Source of the DNA: Dehalobacter sp. DCA
GTDB taxonomy: Bacteria; Bacillota; Desulfitobacteriia; Desulfitobacteriales; Syntrophobotulaceae
Direction of reading: 5' to 3'
NCBI RefSeq assembly: GCF_000305775.1
Contig: NC_018866.1
Location: 434,001 to 498,000 of the forward strand
DNA: 64,000 bases
Shown here: positions 17,541 through 26,081 of the stretch, in pieces
How positions within the stretch are numbered: the stretch's first letter is position 1
Layout: every line of letters starts with the position of its first letter
Program-made: the position numbers and the translations under genes
Notes under the pieces: model-generated
Told to the model about the DNA's origin: nothing
Databases searched by the model: none
What the model saw: the letters and a program-made list of their open reading frames with translations, nothing else

Positions 17541-17826
17541 GGGGCTGTAACACAACTTAGCCCTAAATAAAAGACGTCAATGTTAATGTGCACCCCAAAT
17601 GTTGGACAAAAAAACGAACATTTGGAGGTGCATTTTTCTTGGGCAGTTGCAGCCTCGCACAAAATACACCGTTCACTCGTTATCGCAGCTATAAACGGGA
17701 AGCCACGCTAACATTCCAAAACCTCTGGGCTTACATCTTCCATAAAGAAGCCAGTAAGAAATGAAAAGAGGATATAACGAAAACCCAGAATTTCACCTAT
17801 GACCATGAAAACGATGAATATATTGC
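17541..17826 (+). mobile_element. IS1182-family remnant (deleted copy)
   Basis: The left part (GGGGCTGTAACACAACTTAG, AAAGACGTCAAT, TCGCACA...CGCAGCTA, CGCTAACAT) follows the left end of the intact element at 55649. The part at about 17731-17824 then matches bases inside its transposase gene (about 57116-57207: AAAGAAGCCAGTAAGAAATG, TTCACCTATGACCATGAAAA). About 1.3 kb between the two and the whole right end are missing. The reading frame is broken, so it is an inactive relic. Confidence 0.85.
17589..17638 (+). terminator. Hairpin terminator after nfnB, within the IS relic
   Basis: TGCACCCCAAATGTT and AACATTTGGAGGTGCA form a stem with a bulge around a 13-base loop, followed by TTTTT. It interrupts the IS relic near its left end and probably ends nfnAB transcription. 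Confidence 0.7.
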
Positions 17827-18000
17827 TTAGCACCATCCAAAAAATTGTAAAAAATTTAAAAACTATCACGTAAAGTACTTGTATACCCATGTGATTTGTG
17901 ATATATTGTACATGTCGGACGGTGGTATGACCACCTGACAAGTTACAATAGGATGAACGGGAATTTTATTCAATTCGGTGTCCAAAAAATTATTATAAAA

Positions 18001-18034
18001 AATGGCCGGTACGTGTTCAGCCGGTCATTTTTCA
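18001..18034 (+). terminator. Hairpin terminator
   Basis: AATGGCCGG pairs with CCGGTCATT (one G-U) around an 11-base loop, followed by TTTTCATT. No gene is seen directly before it. It may end a short RNA starting near the TATATTGTACATG region at about 17900, or be left over from a lost gene. Confidence 0.6.
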
Positions 18035-18045
18035 TTAATGTTTGA

Positions 18046-18360
18046 CTTATGCCTGATTAGAGAGTATATTTTTTATAGGCCTCGAAAGACTTTTGAAACA
18101 TTAGAGTCTTTTTTCAGTGAAACGAAGGCGACTGCCAAAAGGCTTGGCATCAGCCAAGTTTTCTAAAAATGAAAGCAGGTGAGAAAACTGGACGGTGACG
18201 GTTCCTACGGAGGAATAGAAATCTACAATAGTATAAAGCAGGAAAAAGTCTTAGTTTTCTTACGATTTTTTGAAGATTGAAAATAGTTCTGTCATCAAGC
18301 AGATAGCTTTTTTCATTTGGATTCTGAGACTTTCTTCCTGCGGAAAACGGGGGGGAAGCT
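18046..18360 (+). promoter_or_regulatory. corA: Long structured leader ahead of corA, class not identified
   Basis: The region holds several possible hairpins: CTTGGC-ATCA-GCCAAG (18144-18159), GTTTTCT paired with AGAAAAC (about 18158-18192), and GGTTCCTACGGAGGAAT. A purine-rich stretch and a T-rich segment (GCTTTTTTCATT) follow at 18307-18318, before the gene. A leader of this size before a CorA-type transporter suggests a metal-sensing RNA. I could not match it from memory to the M-box, NiCo, yybP-ykoY or c-di-GMP consensus, so the class is left open. Confidence 0.35.
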
Positions 18361-19314
18361 GTGCTCAGAATCTATAAAAACGATGGAATTAATTACCAGG
18401 AACATGACCTGAACAGCCTGACGCGAAATGCCTGGGTCAACCTTGTTAATCCTGCGTCAGATGAACTTGTTCTGATTGCGGAAAAAACCAACTGCCCGCT
18501 TGATTTTCTCAAAGCGGCGCTTGATGAGGAAGAACGTCCGCGTATTGAAATTGAAGATGATTCTGCGCTTATTCTTATTAATATACCGGTCATGTTAAGT
18601 GAGACGAGTTATGACACGTTGCCTTTGGGTATCGTTATAACGACTGAAAACATTATCACGGTCTGTCTCGAAAATAACCCCGTTGTTCTCGAATTTAATG
18701 AGTATAACCGGCGGTCTTTCAATACGGCCAAGCGAACAAGGTTTTTGTTTCAGATCCTCTACAAGTCCGCAACGTATTATTTAAGATATCTGCGCCAAAT
18801 CAGCAGGTTAAGTGAACAAATTGAAGTGGATCTGCGCAGAACCATGAAAAACAAACAACTATTCGAACTGATGGATCTCCAGCAGGGTTTAACGTACTTT
18901 ACTTCCTCGCTTCGTTCCAATGGCATTGTTATGGATCGGCTGCTGCGTATCCGCTCGAATAATCAGTGCCGGCATCTCATTCAGATTCATGAAGAAGATG
19001 AAGATTTGCTGGAAGATGTCATCATTGAAAATAATCAGGCTGTTCAGATGGTTGAGATGTACAGCAGGATCCTTACGAATCTGACAGATACGTTTGCATC
19101 CATTATTTCGAACAACTTGAATATGGTCATGAAATTCTTAACGTCGATGACGATTATTTTAGCGATCCCGACGATGATCGCAAGTTTCTGGGGAATGAAT
19201 GTCAATGTCCCTTTCCGCGATTCAAATCCATATGGGTTTGTCTTCGTCGTGGCGATTGCTGCGCTGGTTACGGGAACTGCAGTATATATCCTGATTCGAA
19301 GGAAGATATTATAA
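18361..19314 (+). CDS. corA: CorA-family magnesium/cobalt transporter
   Basis: The 317-aa protein has a soluble N-terminal domain (about 1-245) and two C-terminal membrane helices (MKFLTSMTIILAIPTMIASFWGMNVNV and FVFVVAIAALVTGTAVYILI). The diagnostic GMN motif at the end of the first helix is present (SFWGMNVNVPF). CorA forms pentameric Mg2+ channels that can also pass Co2+ and Ni2+. The start is GTG after a G-rich site (CGGGGGGGAAGCT). A short tandem repeat and a terminator follow. Confidence 0.95.
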   Translation: MLRIYKNDGINYQEHDLNSLTRNAWVNLVNPASDELVLIAEKTNCPLDFLKAALDEEERPRIEIEDDSALILINIPVMLSETSYDTLPLGIVITTENIITVCLENNPVVLEFNEYNRRSFNTAKRTRFLFQILYKSATYYLRYLRQISRLSEQIEVDLRRTMKNKQLFELMDLQQGLTYFTSSLRSNGIVMDRLLRIRSNNQCRHLIQIHEEDEDLLEDVIIENNQAVQMVEMYSRILTNLTDTFASIISNNLNMVMKFLTSMTIILAIPTMIASFWGMNVNVPFRDSNPYGFVFVVAIAALVTGTAVYILIRRKIL

Positions 19315-19356
19315 GAAAAGATATTCAGTCTAAGAAAAAAGATATTCAGTCTAAGA
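19315..19356. repeat. Short tandem repeat after corA
   Basis: AAGATATTCAGTCTAAGA occurs twice in a row (around 19318 and 19339) just past the corA stop codon. Confidence 0.75.
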
Positions 19357-19358
19357 TG

Positions 19359-19383
19359 GCGCTTCATTTGAGGCGCTTTTCCT
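19359..19383 (+). terminator. corA: Terminator of corA
   Basis: GCGCTTCA pairs with TGAGGCGC (one G-U) with a 2-base loop, followed by TTTT, 45 bases after corA. Confidence 0.8.
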
Positions 19384-19406
19384 ATTACTTTATATACTCA
19401 AAATCA

Positions 19407-19560
19407 ACGCCATGTAGTCTATCCGCGCCCAAGCGGAGCACGATGCGGAGCGCGGCTTTTTGACGGCCACGGATGGCCTAATGTCGCGGTGCCATGGATG
19501 GCAAGGAGCGACGCGCCAAGGAGGGCGCAATAGCCGAAGAGCGGTTAGGGTACATGGCGT
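19407..19560. repeat. Dispersed palindromic repeat, copy 2 (154 bp, inverted ends)
   Basis: The ends ACGCCATGTA and TACATGGCGT are perfect inverted repeats, and the pairing continues inwards as CTATCCGC against GCGGTTAG. The interior contains the 66-base core shared with 8407-8472, and a module GCGCCAAGGAGGGCGC...CCGAAGAGCGG that recurs in the two elements near 39.3 and 39.6 kb. It has no coding capacity and resembles a MITE or REP-type element. It fills the gap between corA and the DUF2148 gene. Confidence 0.85.
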
Positions 19561-19663
19561 AAACCCAAAATGATAAGAAAATACCGCTAATAGTTTTGTG
19601 AGCTATTAGCAGTATACGAATACAAAAGATTCTTTACAAAAAAGACTAAGTAAGAATAGAACA

Positions 19664-20182
19664 TTAGCGGTCAAAATAGATGTTTTTGCTGCTCGCATTC
19701 AGCGGGATTGCGACAGCGATATCCCCCTCTATTAACCCTATTTTTTTCGCAACGGCGCCTGCGGAATACATGATGCGGTTATCCGCGTTGAGCGTTCCGG
19801 CTGTCTTTACGGCTGACCCGAGTGCAATACCCAGGTCAATCAGGCGCCAGGGACAAAGCGGACCGTTAAATTCCGGCCCTTGCGCGACAGCTTCGAGCAT
19901 CGTGCAGTTTGGATGGCCGCAGGCGCCGCAGTTTAAGCCGGCATGTTTGGCATCCTTCAGAGAAAGTAAAACCAGCGCCTGAGAATTACGTATATTGGCA
20001 GCATCACGGTTGAAAAACTTCTTCCCATTTTCCTCGCTGCACTTCGACATTTCATCGGCCAGATAGGTCAGTACAGCTGGCTCTGTAATGACCTTTACGT
20101 TTATGTAATCCTGTCCTTTTGCTTTCGGGGCGGTGACTGCGGACAAAGCCATAAGCTCAGCTACGGTTTTCATAATTTCCAT
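19664..20182 (-). CDS. DUF2148 ferredoxin-like protein
   Basis: The 172-aa protein contains GLNCGACGHPNCTMLEAV and a further GPLCPWRLIDLGIALGSAV, a cysteine pattern (CGxCGxxxC plus C) suited to a 4Fe-4S cluster. This matches the DUF2148 domain found in anaerobes, whose function is not known. The ATG is preceded on its strand by GGGAG. It is transcribed away from xseA, so the 180-base gap between them holds two divergent promoters. Confidence 0.8.
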   Translation of the reverse strand: MEIMKTVAELMALSAVTAPKAKGQDYINVKVITEPAVLTYLADEMSKCSEENGKKFFNRDAANIRNSQALVLLSLKDAKHAGLNCGACGHPNCTMLEAVAQGPEFNGPLCPWRLIDLGIALGSAVKTAGTLNADNRIMYSAGAVAKKIGLIEGDIAVAIPLNASSKNIYFDR

Positions 20183-20362
20183 ATTCCTGTTTCTCCCTTC
20201 AAAATGGTGCGCTGTTCTAGTGTTTTTGATATTTTGTAAGTATAATAGTACTATTATTATAACGAATTACCAGAACTTTGTAAAAATCTGCACGCCATTA
20301 TATCCATGTTTTTTAAGATCGACAAGGGTATTTAAAGGGTATTTAAATGAGGTGGAACTGAT

Positions 20363-21571
20363 TTGACCGAAAAAATATTGACAGTATCGGAAATCAACCG
20401 GGAAATCAATGACGCGCTGAAAAAACATAACGGTTTATGGAATTGCTGGGTGACAGGCGAGATATCCAATTTCAAAGATCATATTCCGTCAGGTCACTGG
20501 TATTTTACGTTGAAAGATAAAGAAGCCGGCATTAAAACCGTAATGTTTAAAACCAGGAATCTGACGGCCGGTTTTCAGCCTCAAAACGGAATGAAGGTGT
20601 TGATCCGGGGAAGTATCCGTCTTTATGAAAAAGACGGCAGCGTCCAGCTGTATGCGGAAGAAATCTGCCCGAGCGGCATCGGCGCTTTATATCTGGCATT
20701 TGAACAGCTAAAGAGCCGGCTGGCTGCCGAAGGACTGTTCGCCACAGAGAAGAAGAAACCGATTCCAAGATTTCCTTCGAGGGTGGCCATTGTGACCAGT
20801 TCTACCGGAGCAGCGCTGAAGGACATCTTGCATATTGCCCGAAGACGCAATCCATTGGTTTCTTTAATCATTATTCCTTCTGCGGTTCAGGGTGAGGCAG
20901 CACCGGGAGAAATCGTCCGAGCTATTCAGCGAGCCAATCATTATGGAGAGATTGACCTGCTGATTGTCGGCAGAGGAGGCGGTTCCCTGGAAGAACTATG
21001 GGCTTTTAACACCGAGGAGGTGGCAAGAGCCATTGCCGCTTCCAGCATACCGGTCGTTTCTGCTGTCGGTCATGAAGTCGATTATACGATTGCGGATTTT
21101 GTTGCCGATTTAAGAGTGCCGACGCCGTCGGCTGCTGCAGAATTGGTCATTCCGGTCCTTAACGAATTGAAAGACGGTATTCGTTATTATGAAGAAAAAC
21201 TTACACAAAGAATCCAAAGCGTTCTGCGAACCAAAAGGCATAAAGTGGAAGAACTGATGTCCAACTCTGCTTTGGCCCGCCCGGGCTGGCGTGTCGAACA
21301 GTCCAGACAGAATCTGGACTATCTCTCCACGCGTCTTGTCGAGGGAATGACTGGATTTCTGACAGAAAAGAATGGTATACTTAGGTTGTTAAGCGCGAAA
21401 ATTGACTTATTAAGTCCTTTGAATATACTGGGAAGAGGATATTCTTTAGCCTATGATACCGAGGGGAAATTAATCAAAACGGTGAGACAGGCCGCGGCAG
21501 GGGACACTTTATCCGTGCGGCTCAGCGATGGGAAGTTAATCTGCGAAGTAACAGATACAGTAGAACGATAA
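20363..21571 (+). CDS. xseA: Exodeoxyribonuclease VII large subunit
   Basis: The 402-aa protein has an N-terminal OB-fold (LWNCWVTGEISNFKDHIPSGHWYFTLKD) and a catalytic domain with VAIVTSSTGAALKDI, DLLIVGRGGGSLEELWAFN and VVSAVGHEVDYTIADFVADLRVPTPSAAAEL. It degrades single-stranded DNA together with XseB, which is encoded 44 bases downstream. The start is TTG after GAGGTGG. folD, present upstream of xseA in Bacillus, is absent here. Confidence 0.97.
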   Translation: MTEKILTVSEINREINDALKKHNGLWNCWVTGEISNFKDHIPSGHWYFTLKDKEAGIKTVMFKTRNLTAGFQPQNGMKVLIRGSIRLYEKDGSVQLYAEEICPSGIGALYLAFEQLKSRLAAEGLFATEKKKPIPRFPSRVAIVTSSTGAALKDILHIARRRNPLVSLIIIPSAVQGEAAPGEIVRAIQRANHYGEIDLLIVGRGGGSLEELWAFNTEEVARAIAASSIPVVSAVGHEVDYTIADFVADLRVPTPSAAAELVIPVLNELKDGIRYYEEKLTQRIQSVLRTKRHKVEELMSNSALARPGWRVEQSRQNLDYLSTRLVEGMTGFLTEKNGILRLLSAKIDLLSPLNILGRGYSLAYDTEGKLIKTVRQAAAGDTLSVRLSDGKLICEVTDTVER

Positions 21572-21615
21572 GCGTTAAGCGATTCAAACGTCAAGAGAGG
21601 ATTACCAGGATTGCC

Positions 21616-21852
21616 ATGAAAAAGAATAATGATAAAGAAGCCCTCAGCTTTGAAAAGGGGATTGAAAAGCTGGAACAAATTATTAATGACCTCGACCAGA
21701 ACAATGTGCAGCTCGAGCAGGCCCTGGAATTGTTTGGGGAAGGAATTGACCTGATCAAACAATGCAACGGCCTTCTGGATTCGGCCGAAGCAAAAGTCAA
21801 AGTGTTGTTGGAAAACAGTAAAGGCGAACTGGTCTTAACCGATCAAGATTAG
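21616..21852 (+). CDS. xseB: Exodeoxyribonuclease VII small subunit
   Basis: The 78-aa helical protein has the family sequence LSFEKGIEKLEQIINDLDQNNVQLEQALELFGEGIDLIKQC. It binds the long helical part of XseA and lies in the same operon, ahead of ispA. Confidence 0.96.
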   Translation: MKKNNDKEALSFEKGIEKLEQIINDLDQNNVQLEQALELFGEGIDLIKQCNGLLDSAEAKVKVLLENSKGELVLTDQD

Positions 21853-21868
21853 GAGTACAGACAGAAAA

Positions 21869-22735
21869 ATGTTTAAAGAACGCTATCATGACTATTTAGA
21901 GATGGTTGAACAATATCTCAATCATTTGCCGCTGGATCAGAATATCCTGGGCAGGAGCATGAACTATTCCCTGGTCGGCGGAGGTAAAAGGATTCGGCCC
22001 GTATTGGCTCTGGCCTGTGCAGAGCTTGTCGGCGGCCGTCCGGAAGAGCTTGTCTCGGAAGCTGCCGCGATCGAGCTTATCCATACCTATTCTCTGATTC
22101 ATGACGATCTTCCGGCCATGGATGATGATGATTATCGCCGAGGTAAACTGTCGAACCATAAAGTGTTCGGAGAAGCGGGAGCCATTTTGGCGGGTGATGC
22201 CTTGCTTACGCTTGCTTTTGAGCTGCTGGCCGGGCCTTCGGCAATAGAGGCTCAGAAAAAATTAAGGGTCATCCGAGAGACCGCTCAAGCCGCCGGCTGG
22301 CAGGGCATGGTCGGAGGGCAGAGCCTGGATACGCTTGGCAACCTGGAAAACAGTACGCTGGCTGATATCGAGCAGGTCCATCATTTAAAGACCGGCGCTC
22401 TTCTAAAGGCTTCAGCTCGTCTTGGCGCAATTCTAGGCGGAGGATCGGAACCGGAGATTGAAATCCTGACAAGCTATGCTTTATACTTAGGATTAGCCTT
22501 TCAAATCAAAGACGATATTCTTGATGTTGTAGGAGAAAGTGCGGTTATCGGTAAATCCGCCGGTAAGGACCAGAAATCCGGCAAACCGACCTATCCGTCG
22601 CTGCTGGGGCTTGAGGGGGCCAGGGAACAACTGGAAAAAACGATCTTTCTGGCGAAAGAATCCCTATCTTGTTTTGGCCCGAAAGCGGCGTTTTTATTAT
22701 CTCTGGCTGACTACACCGCTGAAAGAACAAACTAG
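21869..22735 (+). CDS. ispA: Farnesyl/geranylgeranyl diphosphate synthase
   Basis: This 288-aa trans-prenyltransferase condenses isopentenyl diphosphate with allylic diphosphates. The first aspartate-rich motif is DDLPAMDDDDYRRGK and the second is FQIKDDILDVVG. GGGKRIRPVLALA is the isopentenyl-binding segment. It lies between xseB and dxs, as in Bacillus, although two small genes and a repeat have come between ispA and dxs. The stop codon abuts the left end of the repeat at 22736. Confidence 0.95.
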   Translation: MFKERYHDYLEMVEQYLNHLPLDQNILGRSMNYSLVGGGKRIRPVLALACAELVGGRPEELVSEAAAIELIHTYSLIHDDLPAMDDDDYRRGKLSNHKVFGEAGAILAGDALLTLAFELLAGPSAIEAQKKLRVIRETAQAAGWQGMVGGQSLDTLGNLENSTLADIEQVHHLKTGALLKASARLGAILGGGSEPEIEILTSYALYLGLAFQIKDDILDVVGESAVIGKSAGKDQKSGKPTYPSLLGLEGAREQLEKTIFLAKESLSCFGPKAAFLLSLADYTAERTN

Positions 22736-22942
22736 TACCATGTAACCCCTAAATCTCATATATCCTGGCGGCGGATTTCTTTTCATACTGCGTTGTCATC
22801 AATCGCCATACACTCGGTATGGCTCGCCTCCGACGGCCATGGATGGCCTAGTGTCGCGGTGCCATGGATGGCAGAGAGCGACCGCCTTGTCTTAAAAGAA
22901 ATCTGCTCACCATTATATTACAATTTTAGGGGTTACAAGGTA
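22736..22942. repeat. MITE-like element, 207 bp, containing the dispersed repeat core (copy 3)
   Basis: The ends TACCATGTAACCCCTAAA (22736-22753) and TTTAGGGGTTACAAGGTA (22925-22942) are inverted repeats with one mismatch. Further inverted pairing follows inwards (GCGGATTTCTTTT against AAAAGAAATCTGC). The centre (about 22831-22881) carries the GACGGCCATGGATGGCC...GCCATGGATGGCA core seen in copies 1, 2 and 4. It inserts immediately after the ispA stop codon. No gene is visible inside. Confidence 0.85.
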
Positions 22943-23032
22943 CAGATAAAAATGACGAATGACGGGAACAATGACAGAAACATCATCATGATAGAAAAAA
23001 TTAATCAGGATGAGAGAGGATGATTCATCTCC

Positions 23033-23491
23033 ATGAACCCAGTCTCTTCGATATTGAACAACAATATCATGTGGGTTTCGCTTTTTGCCTGGATACTTGC
23101 CCAATTCTTAAAGATCCTGATCAATTTTGTGATTGAGAAGGAATGGGATTTTGATCTTCTGACAAGTTCCGGCGGATTTCCAAGTTCGCATACAGCGATT
23201 GTGTGTGCCTTGGCCATCAGCATTGGCAAAACCGATGGCTGGGAATCTTCTCTGTTTGCGATTGCTGTTACGCTGGCTGTTATTGTCATGTATGATGCTG
23301 CCGGTGTCCGGCGCGCAGCCGGAAATCATGCCAGAATTATCAACTATCTTGTGGAATGGATGCGGCAGCACCCGACAGATTTTTTGGGTTATAATATTCA
23401 AGAGGAAAAGTTTAAGGAACTAATCGGTCATACGCCTTTTGAAGTGTTTGGTGGCGCAATTCTGGGCTGCGCAGTCGGTTTGATCTTTTAG
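23033..23491 (+). CDS. Divergent PAP2 family membrane protein (YuiD-like, DUF212)
   Basis: The 152-aa protein has four membrane segments and the family motifs GGFPSSHTAIVCALA (phosphatase motif 2-like) and YDAAGVRRAAGNHARIIN (motif 3-like). It resembles acid phosphatase/vanadium peroxidase proteins, but its substrate is not known; a role with lipid phosphates made by IspA would fit the place and is inference. GAGAGAGGATG lies upstream. Confidence 0.82.
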   Translation: MNPVSSILNNNIMWVSLFAWILAQFLKILINFVIEKEWDFDLLTSSGGFPSSHTAIVCALAISIGKTDGWESSLFAIAVTLAVIVMYDAAGVRRAAGNHARIINYLVEWMRQHPTDFLGYNIQEEKFKELIGHTPFEVFGGAILGCAVGLIF

Positions 23492-23567
23492 TGACGCCAG
23501 AATGCAGCCCATTCTCGTGTCGTTATTTTGAGAACAGGGTATAGGATTAGAAAGGCAGGATAGACTT

Positions 23568-24146
23568 TTGGTTCGCAAGAAACAAAGTGTTCGCTATATT
23601 ATTACCGTATTTATTGCCACGTTTTTTATTGCTTCACTTCTGGGAAGCGGAACAGAGGCTTTTTTAAGGTTTTTTTCGGTAAGCCTGACCTGGATATTGC
23701 TGATGGTTGTGATTACGGTCGGAATCCTGTTTGATATCATCGGTATTGCGGTGACGGCTGCTGATGAAGCGCCTCACCATGCCCGGGCAGCCAAAAAAAT
23801 TTTTGGCGCCAAGCAGTCTGTCTATTTAATCAAACACGCCGATAAAGTCGCCAATTTCGCCAATGATATTGTCGGCGATATCACGGGAACATTAAGCGGG
23901 GCAATGGGCGCGACCATTATCTTAAGCTTAATCGCTAAATTTTCTGTTTTAAGTACCTGGAAGGTACTTTTAAATGTGTTGATTTTGGCCTTGATTGCTT
24001 CGCTTACTGTGACGGGAAAGGCCTGGGGCAAAACCATTGCGATTAACGAAGCAAATCGGATTGTTGATATGACCGGCAGAGTGATTGCCAGTGTGGAAAA
24101 GGTAACTGGACTGAGCATGACAAAAAATAAACGAGGAGGAAAATAA
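23568..24146 (+). CDS. Conserved membrane protein of unknown function
   Basis: The 192-aa protein has about four membrane segments (near 10-28, 35-60, 110-127 and 132-150). A charged, possibly cytoplasmic part lies between the second and third (AADEAPHHARAAKKIFGAKQSVYLIKHADKVANFANDIVGD). I do not recognise the family. It starts with TTG and ends 1 base before the dxs start codon, so it is probably co-transcribed with dxs. Confidence 0.7.
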   Translation: MVRKKQSVRYIITVFIATFFIASLLGSGTEAFLRFFSVSLTWILLMVVITVGILFDIIGIAVTAADEAPHHARAAKKIFGAKQSVYLIKHADKVANFANDIVGDITGTLSGAMGATIILSLIAKFSVLSTWKVLLNVLILALIASLTVTGKAWGKTIAINEANRIVDMTGRVIASVEKVTGLSMTKNKRGGK

Positions 24147-24147
24147 T

Positions 24148-26022
24148 TTGCGGCTTCTGGACAAAATTGATTCTCCGACCGATCTGAAAAGCTTAAGCGA
24201 AAGTGACCTGACAGTTCTGGCTGAAGAACTCCGTCAGGAGATGATAGATATTATTTCAGTGAATGGCGGTCATCTGGCATCAAACCTCGGCGTTGTGGAA
24301 CTGACCCTGGCGCTGCATAGAGTATTTGACACCCCAACCGACAAGATTATCTGGGATGTTGGTCATCAGGCCTATGGTCATAAGATTCTAACCGGAAGGA
24401 AGGAAGCTTTTAAGACGATCCGGCAATTTCACGGTTTGGCAGGTTTTCCGAAGAGAGAGGAAAGCGAATACGACTGTTTTGATACCGGACATGCCAGCAC
24501 TTCCATCTCAGCTGCACTGGGCTTCGCCAAAGCCAGGGACATTAAGAAGGAAAATTATCATGTTGTTGCTGTGATTGGTGATGGAGCAATGAGCGGCGGG
24601 ATGGCCTATGAAGCGATGAATCATGCCGGTAACAGCGACAGCAATTTAATTATTGTTTTAAATGATAACGAAATGTTTATCTCCCAGAATGTCGGCGCAA
24701 TGTCCTCGTATCTGAACAAGATCAGGACAGATCCATCTTATGACAGAAGGAAGAAAGATGTCCAAAAGTTCATAAGAAATATCCCGTGTATTGGGTCCTC
24801 CATGGCTAAAGCAGCTGGAAGGGCTAAAGACGGCATTAAATATTTCCTGGTACCCGGTCTGTTGTTCGAGGAGCTGGGCCTGACCTATCTCGGGCCAATT
24901 AATGGACATGATATTGCGTCACTGGAAAAGGTTCTCCACCAGGCCAAACAAAAAAAAGGTCCGGTTCTGGTTCACATTAAGACCTGCAAAGGCAATGGGT
25001 ATGAGCCGGCCAAGCAAAGCCCGGATATCTTCCATGGGGTAGGGCCATTTTCCAAAGAAACGGGTGAAATGGTTAAAAAGAATGCGCCGCCGACTTATAC
25101 GGAAGTATTTGGACGGACCATTTGTGAATTGGCGGAAGAGGATAACAGGATCGTTGCAGTTACGGCAGCCATGGGATCAGGGACAGGTCTGAGCAATTTT
25201 GGCCAAAATTACCCCGAAAGATTTTTTGATGTCGGAATTGCCGAACCGCACGCGGTAACTTTTGCTGCGGCACTCGCGCTGGAGGGACTGAAACCGGTTG
25301 TTTCCATGTATTCCACGTTCTATCAGAGAGCGTATGACCAGGTCCTGCATGATGTCTGCCTGCAAAATGCCAGGGTCGTGTTTGCGGTCGATAGGGCCGG
25401 CGTCGTCGGCGAGGACGGGAAGACGCATCACGGTATATTCGATATTTCTTTTTTCAGAACGATCCCGAACCTTACCTTGATGGCGCCTAAAGATGAAAAT
25501 GAACTTAAACATATGATTCATACAGCGCTCACCTTGGACAACCCGGTAGCTGTCCGGTACCCGAGGTCGGCCGGTGTCGGTGTGAAGATTGATAAGGAAT
25601 TCAAAACATTGCCGAAAGGCAAAGCGGAACTGCTGCGAGAGGGCCAGGATATTACCCTGATCGGTTTTGGGCCGGTTGTAAATTTTTGTATGGAGGCTGC
25701 TAAGCAGCTGGAGTCTGAAGGTATTCAGGCCGGTGTGATTAATTTGCGTTTTATCAATCCGATCGATCGGGAAATGGTGACTGCCGAGGTCCAAAAAACA
25801 GGGAGGCTGGTTACGGTTGAGGACCATATCCTCGCCGGAGGGATGGGCAGCGCGGTACTGGAAGTTCTTGAGGAGGAAGGAATTCAAGGCACAGCAGTCG
25901 AACGGATAGGATATGATGATTATGTTGAACACGGTGCAATTTCGCTTCTCCATCAAGACTGCGGCATTACGATTGAGCATATTGTCAGTGTTTCCAGAGA
26001 ACTGATGAAGAATAGATTTTAA
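24148..26022 (+). CDS. dxs: 1-deoxy-D-xylulose-5-phosphate synthase
   Basis: This 624-aa thiamine diphosphate enzyme makes DXP from pyruvate and glyceraldehyde 3-phosphate, the first step of the MEP isoprenoid route. Motifs: DVGHQAYGHKILTGR, the TPP-binding GDGAMSGGMAYEAMNHAG...LNDNEMFISQNVGAMS, and the pyrimidine part with FDVGIAEPHAVTFAAALA. The TTG start has GAGGAGGAAAATAA before it. With ispA it supplies polyprenyl precursors. Confidence 0.98.
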   Translation: MRLLDKIDSPTDLKSLSESDLTVLAEELRQEMIDIISVNGGHLASNLGVVELTLALHRVFDTPTDKIIWDVGHQAYGHKILTGRKEAFKTIRQFHGLAGFPKREESEYDCFDTGHASTSISAALGFAKARDIKKENYHVVAVIGDGAMSGGMAYEAMNHAGNSDSNLIIVLNDNEMFISQNVGAMSSYLNKIRTDPSYDRRKKDVQKFIRNIPCIGSSMAKAAGRAKDGIKYFLVPGLLFEELGLTYLGPINGHDIASLEKVLHQAKQKKGPVLVHIKTCKGNGYEPAKQSPDIFHGVGPFSKETGEMVKKNAPPTYTEVFGRTICELAEEDNRIVAVTAAMGSGTGLSNFGQNYPERFFDVGIAEPHAVTFAAALALEGLKPVVSMYSTFYQRAYDQVLHDVCLQNARVVFAVDRAGVVGEDGKTHHGIFDISFFRTIPNLTLMAPKDENELKHMIHTALTLDNPVAVRYPRSAGVGVKIDKEFKTLPKGKAELLREGQDITLIGFGPVVNFCMEAAKQLESEGIQAGVINLRFINPIDREMVTAEVQKTGRLVTVEDHILAGGMGSAVLEVLEEEGIQGTAVERIGYDDYVEHGAISLLHQDCGITIEHIVSVSRELMKNRF

Positions 26023-26081
26023 TGAATAGATCTTAATGATGAAAATAGATATCTATCTACTAGAGCAAGGATGGGCATATC

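Noticed and set aside
18046-18360. M-box, NiCo or c-di-GMP riboswitch assignment for the corA leader
   Set aside because: The conserved cores I recall for these classes are not present, so only an unassigned leader was reported.
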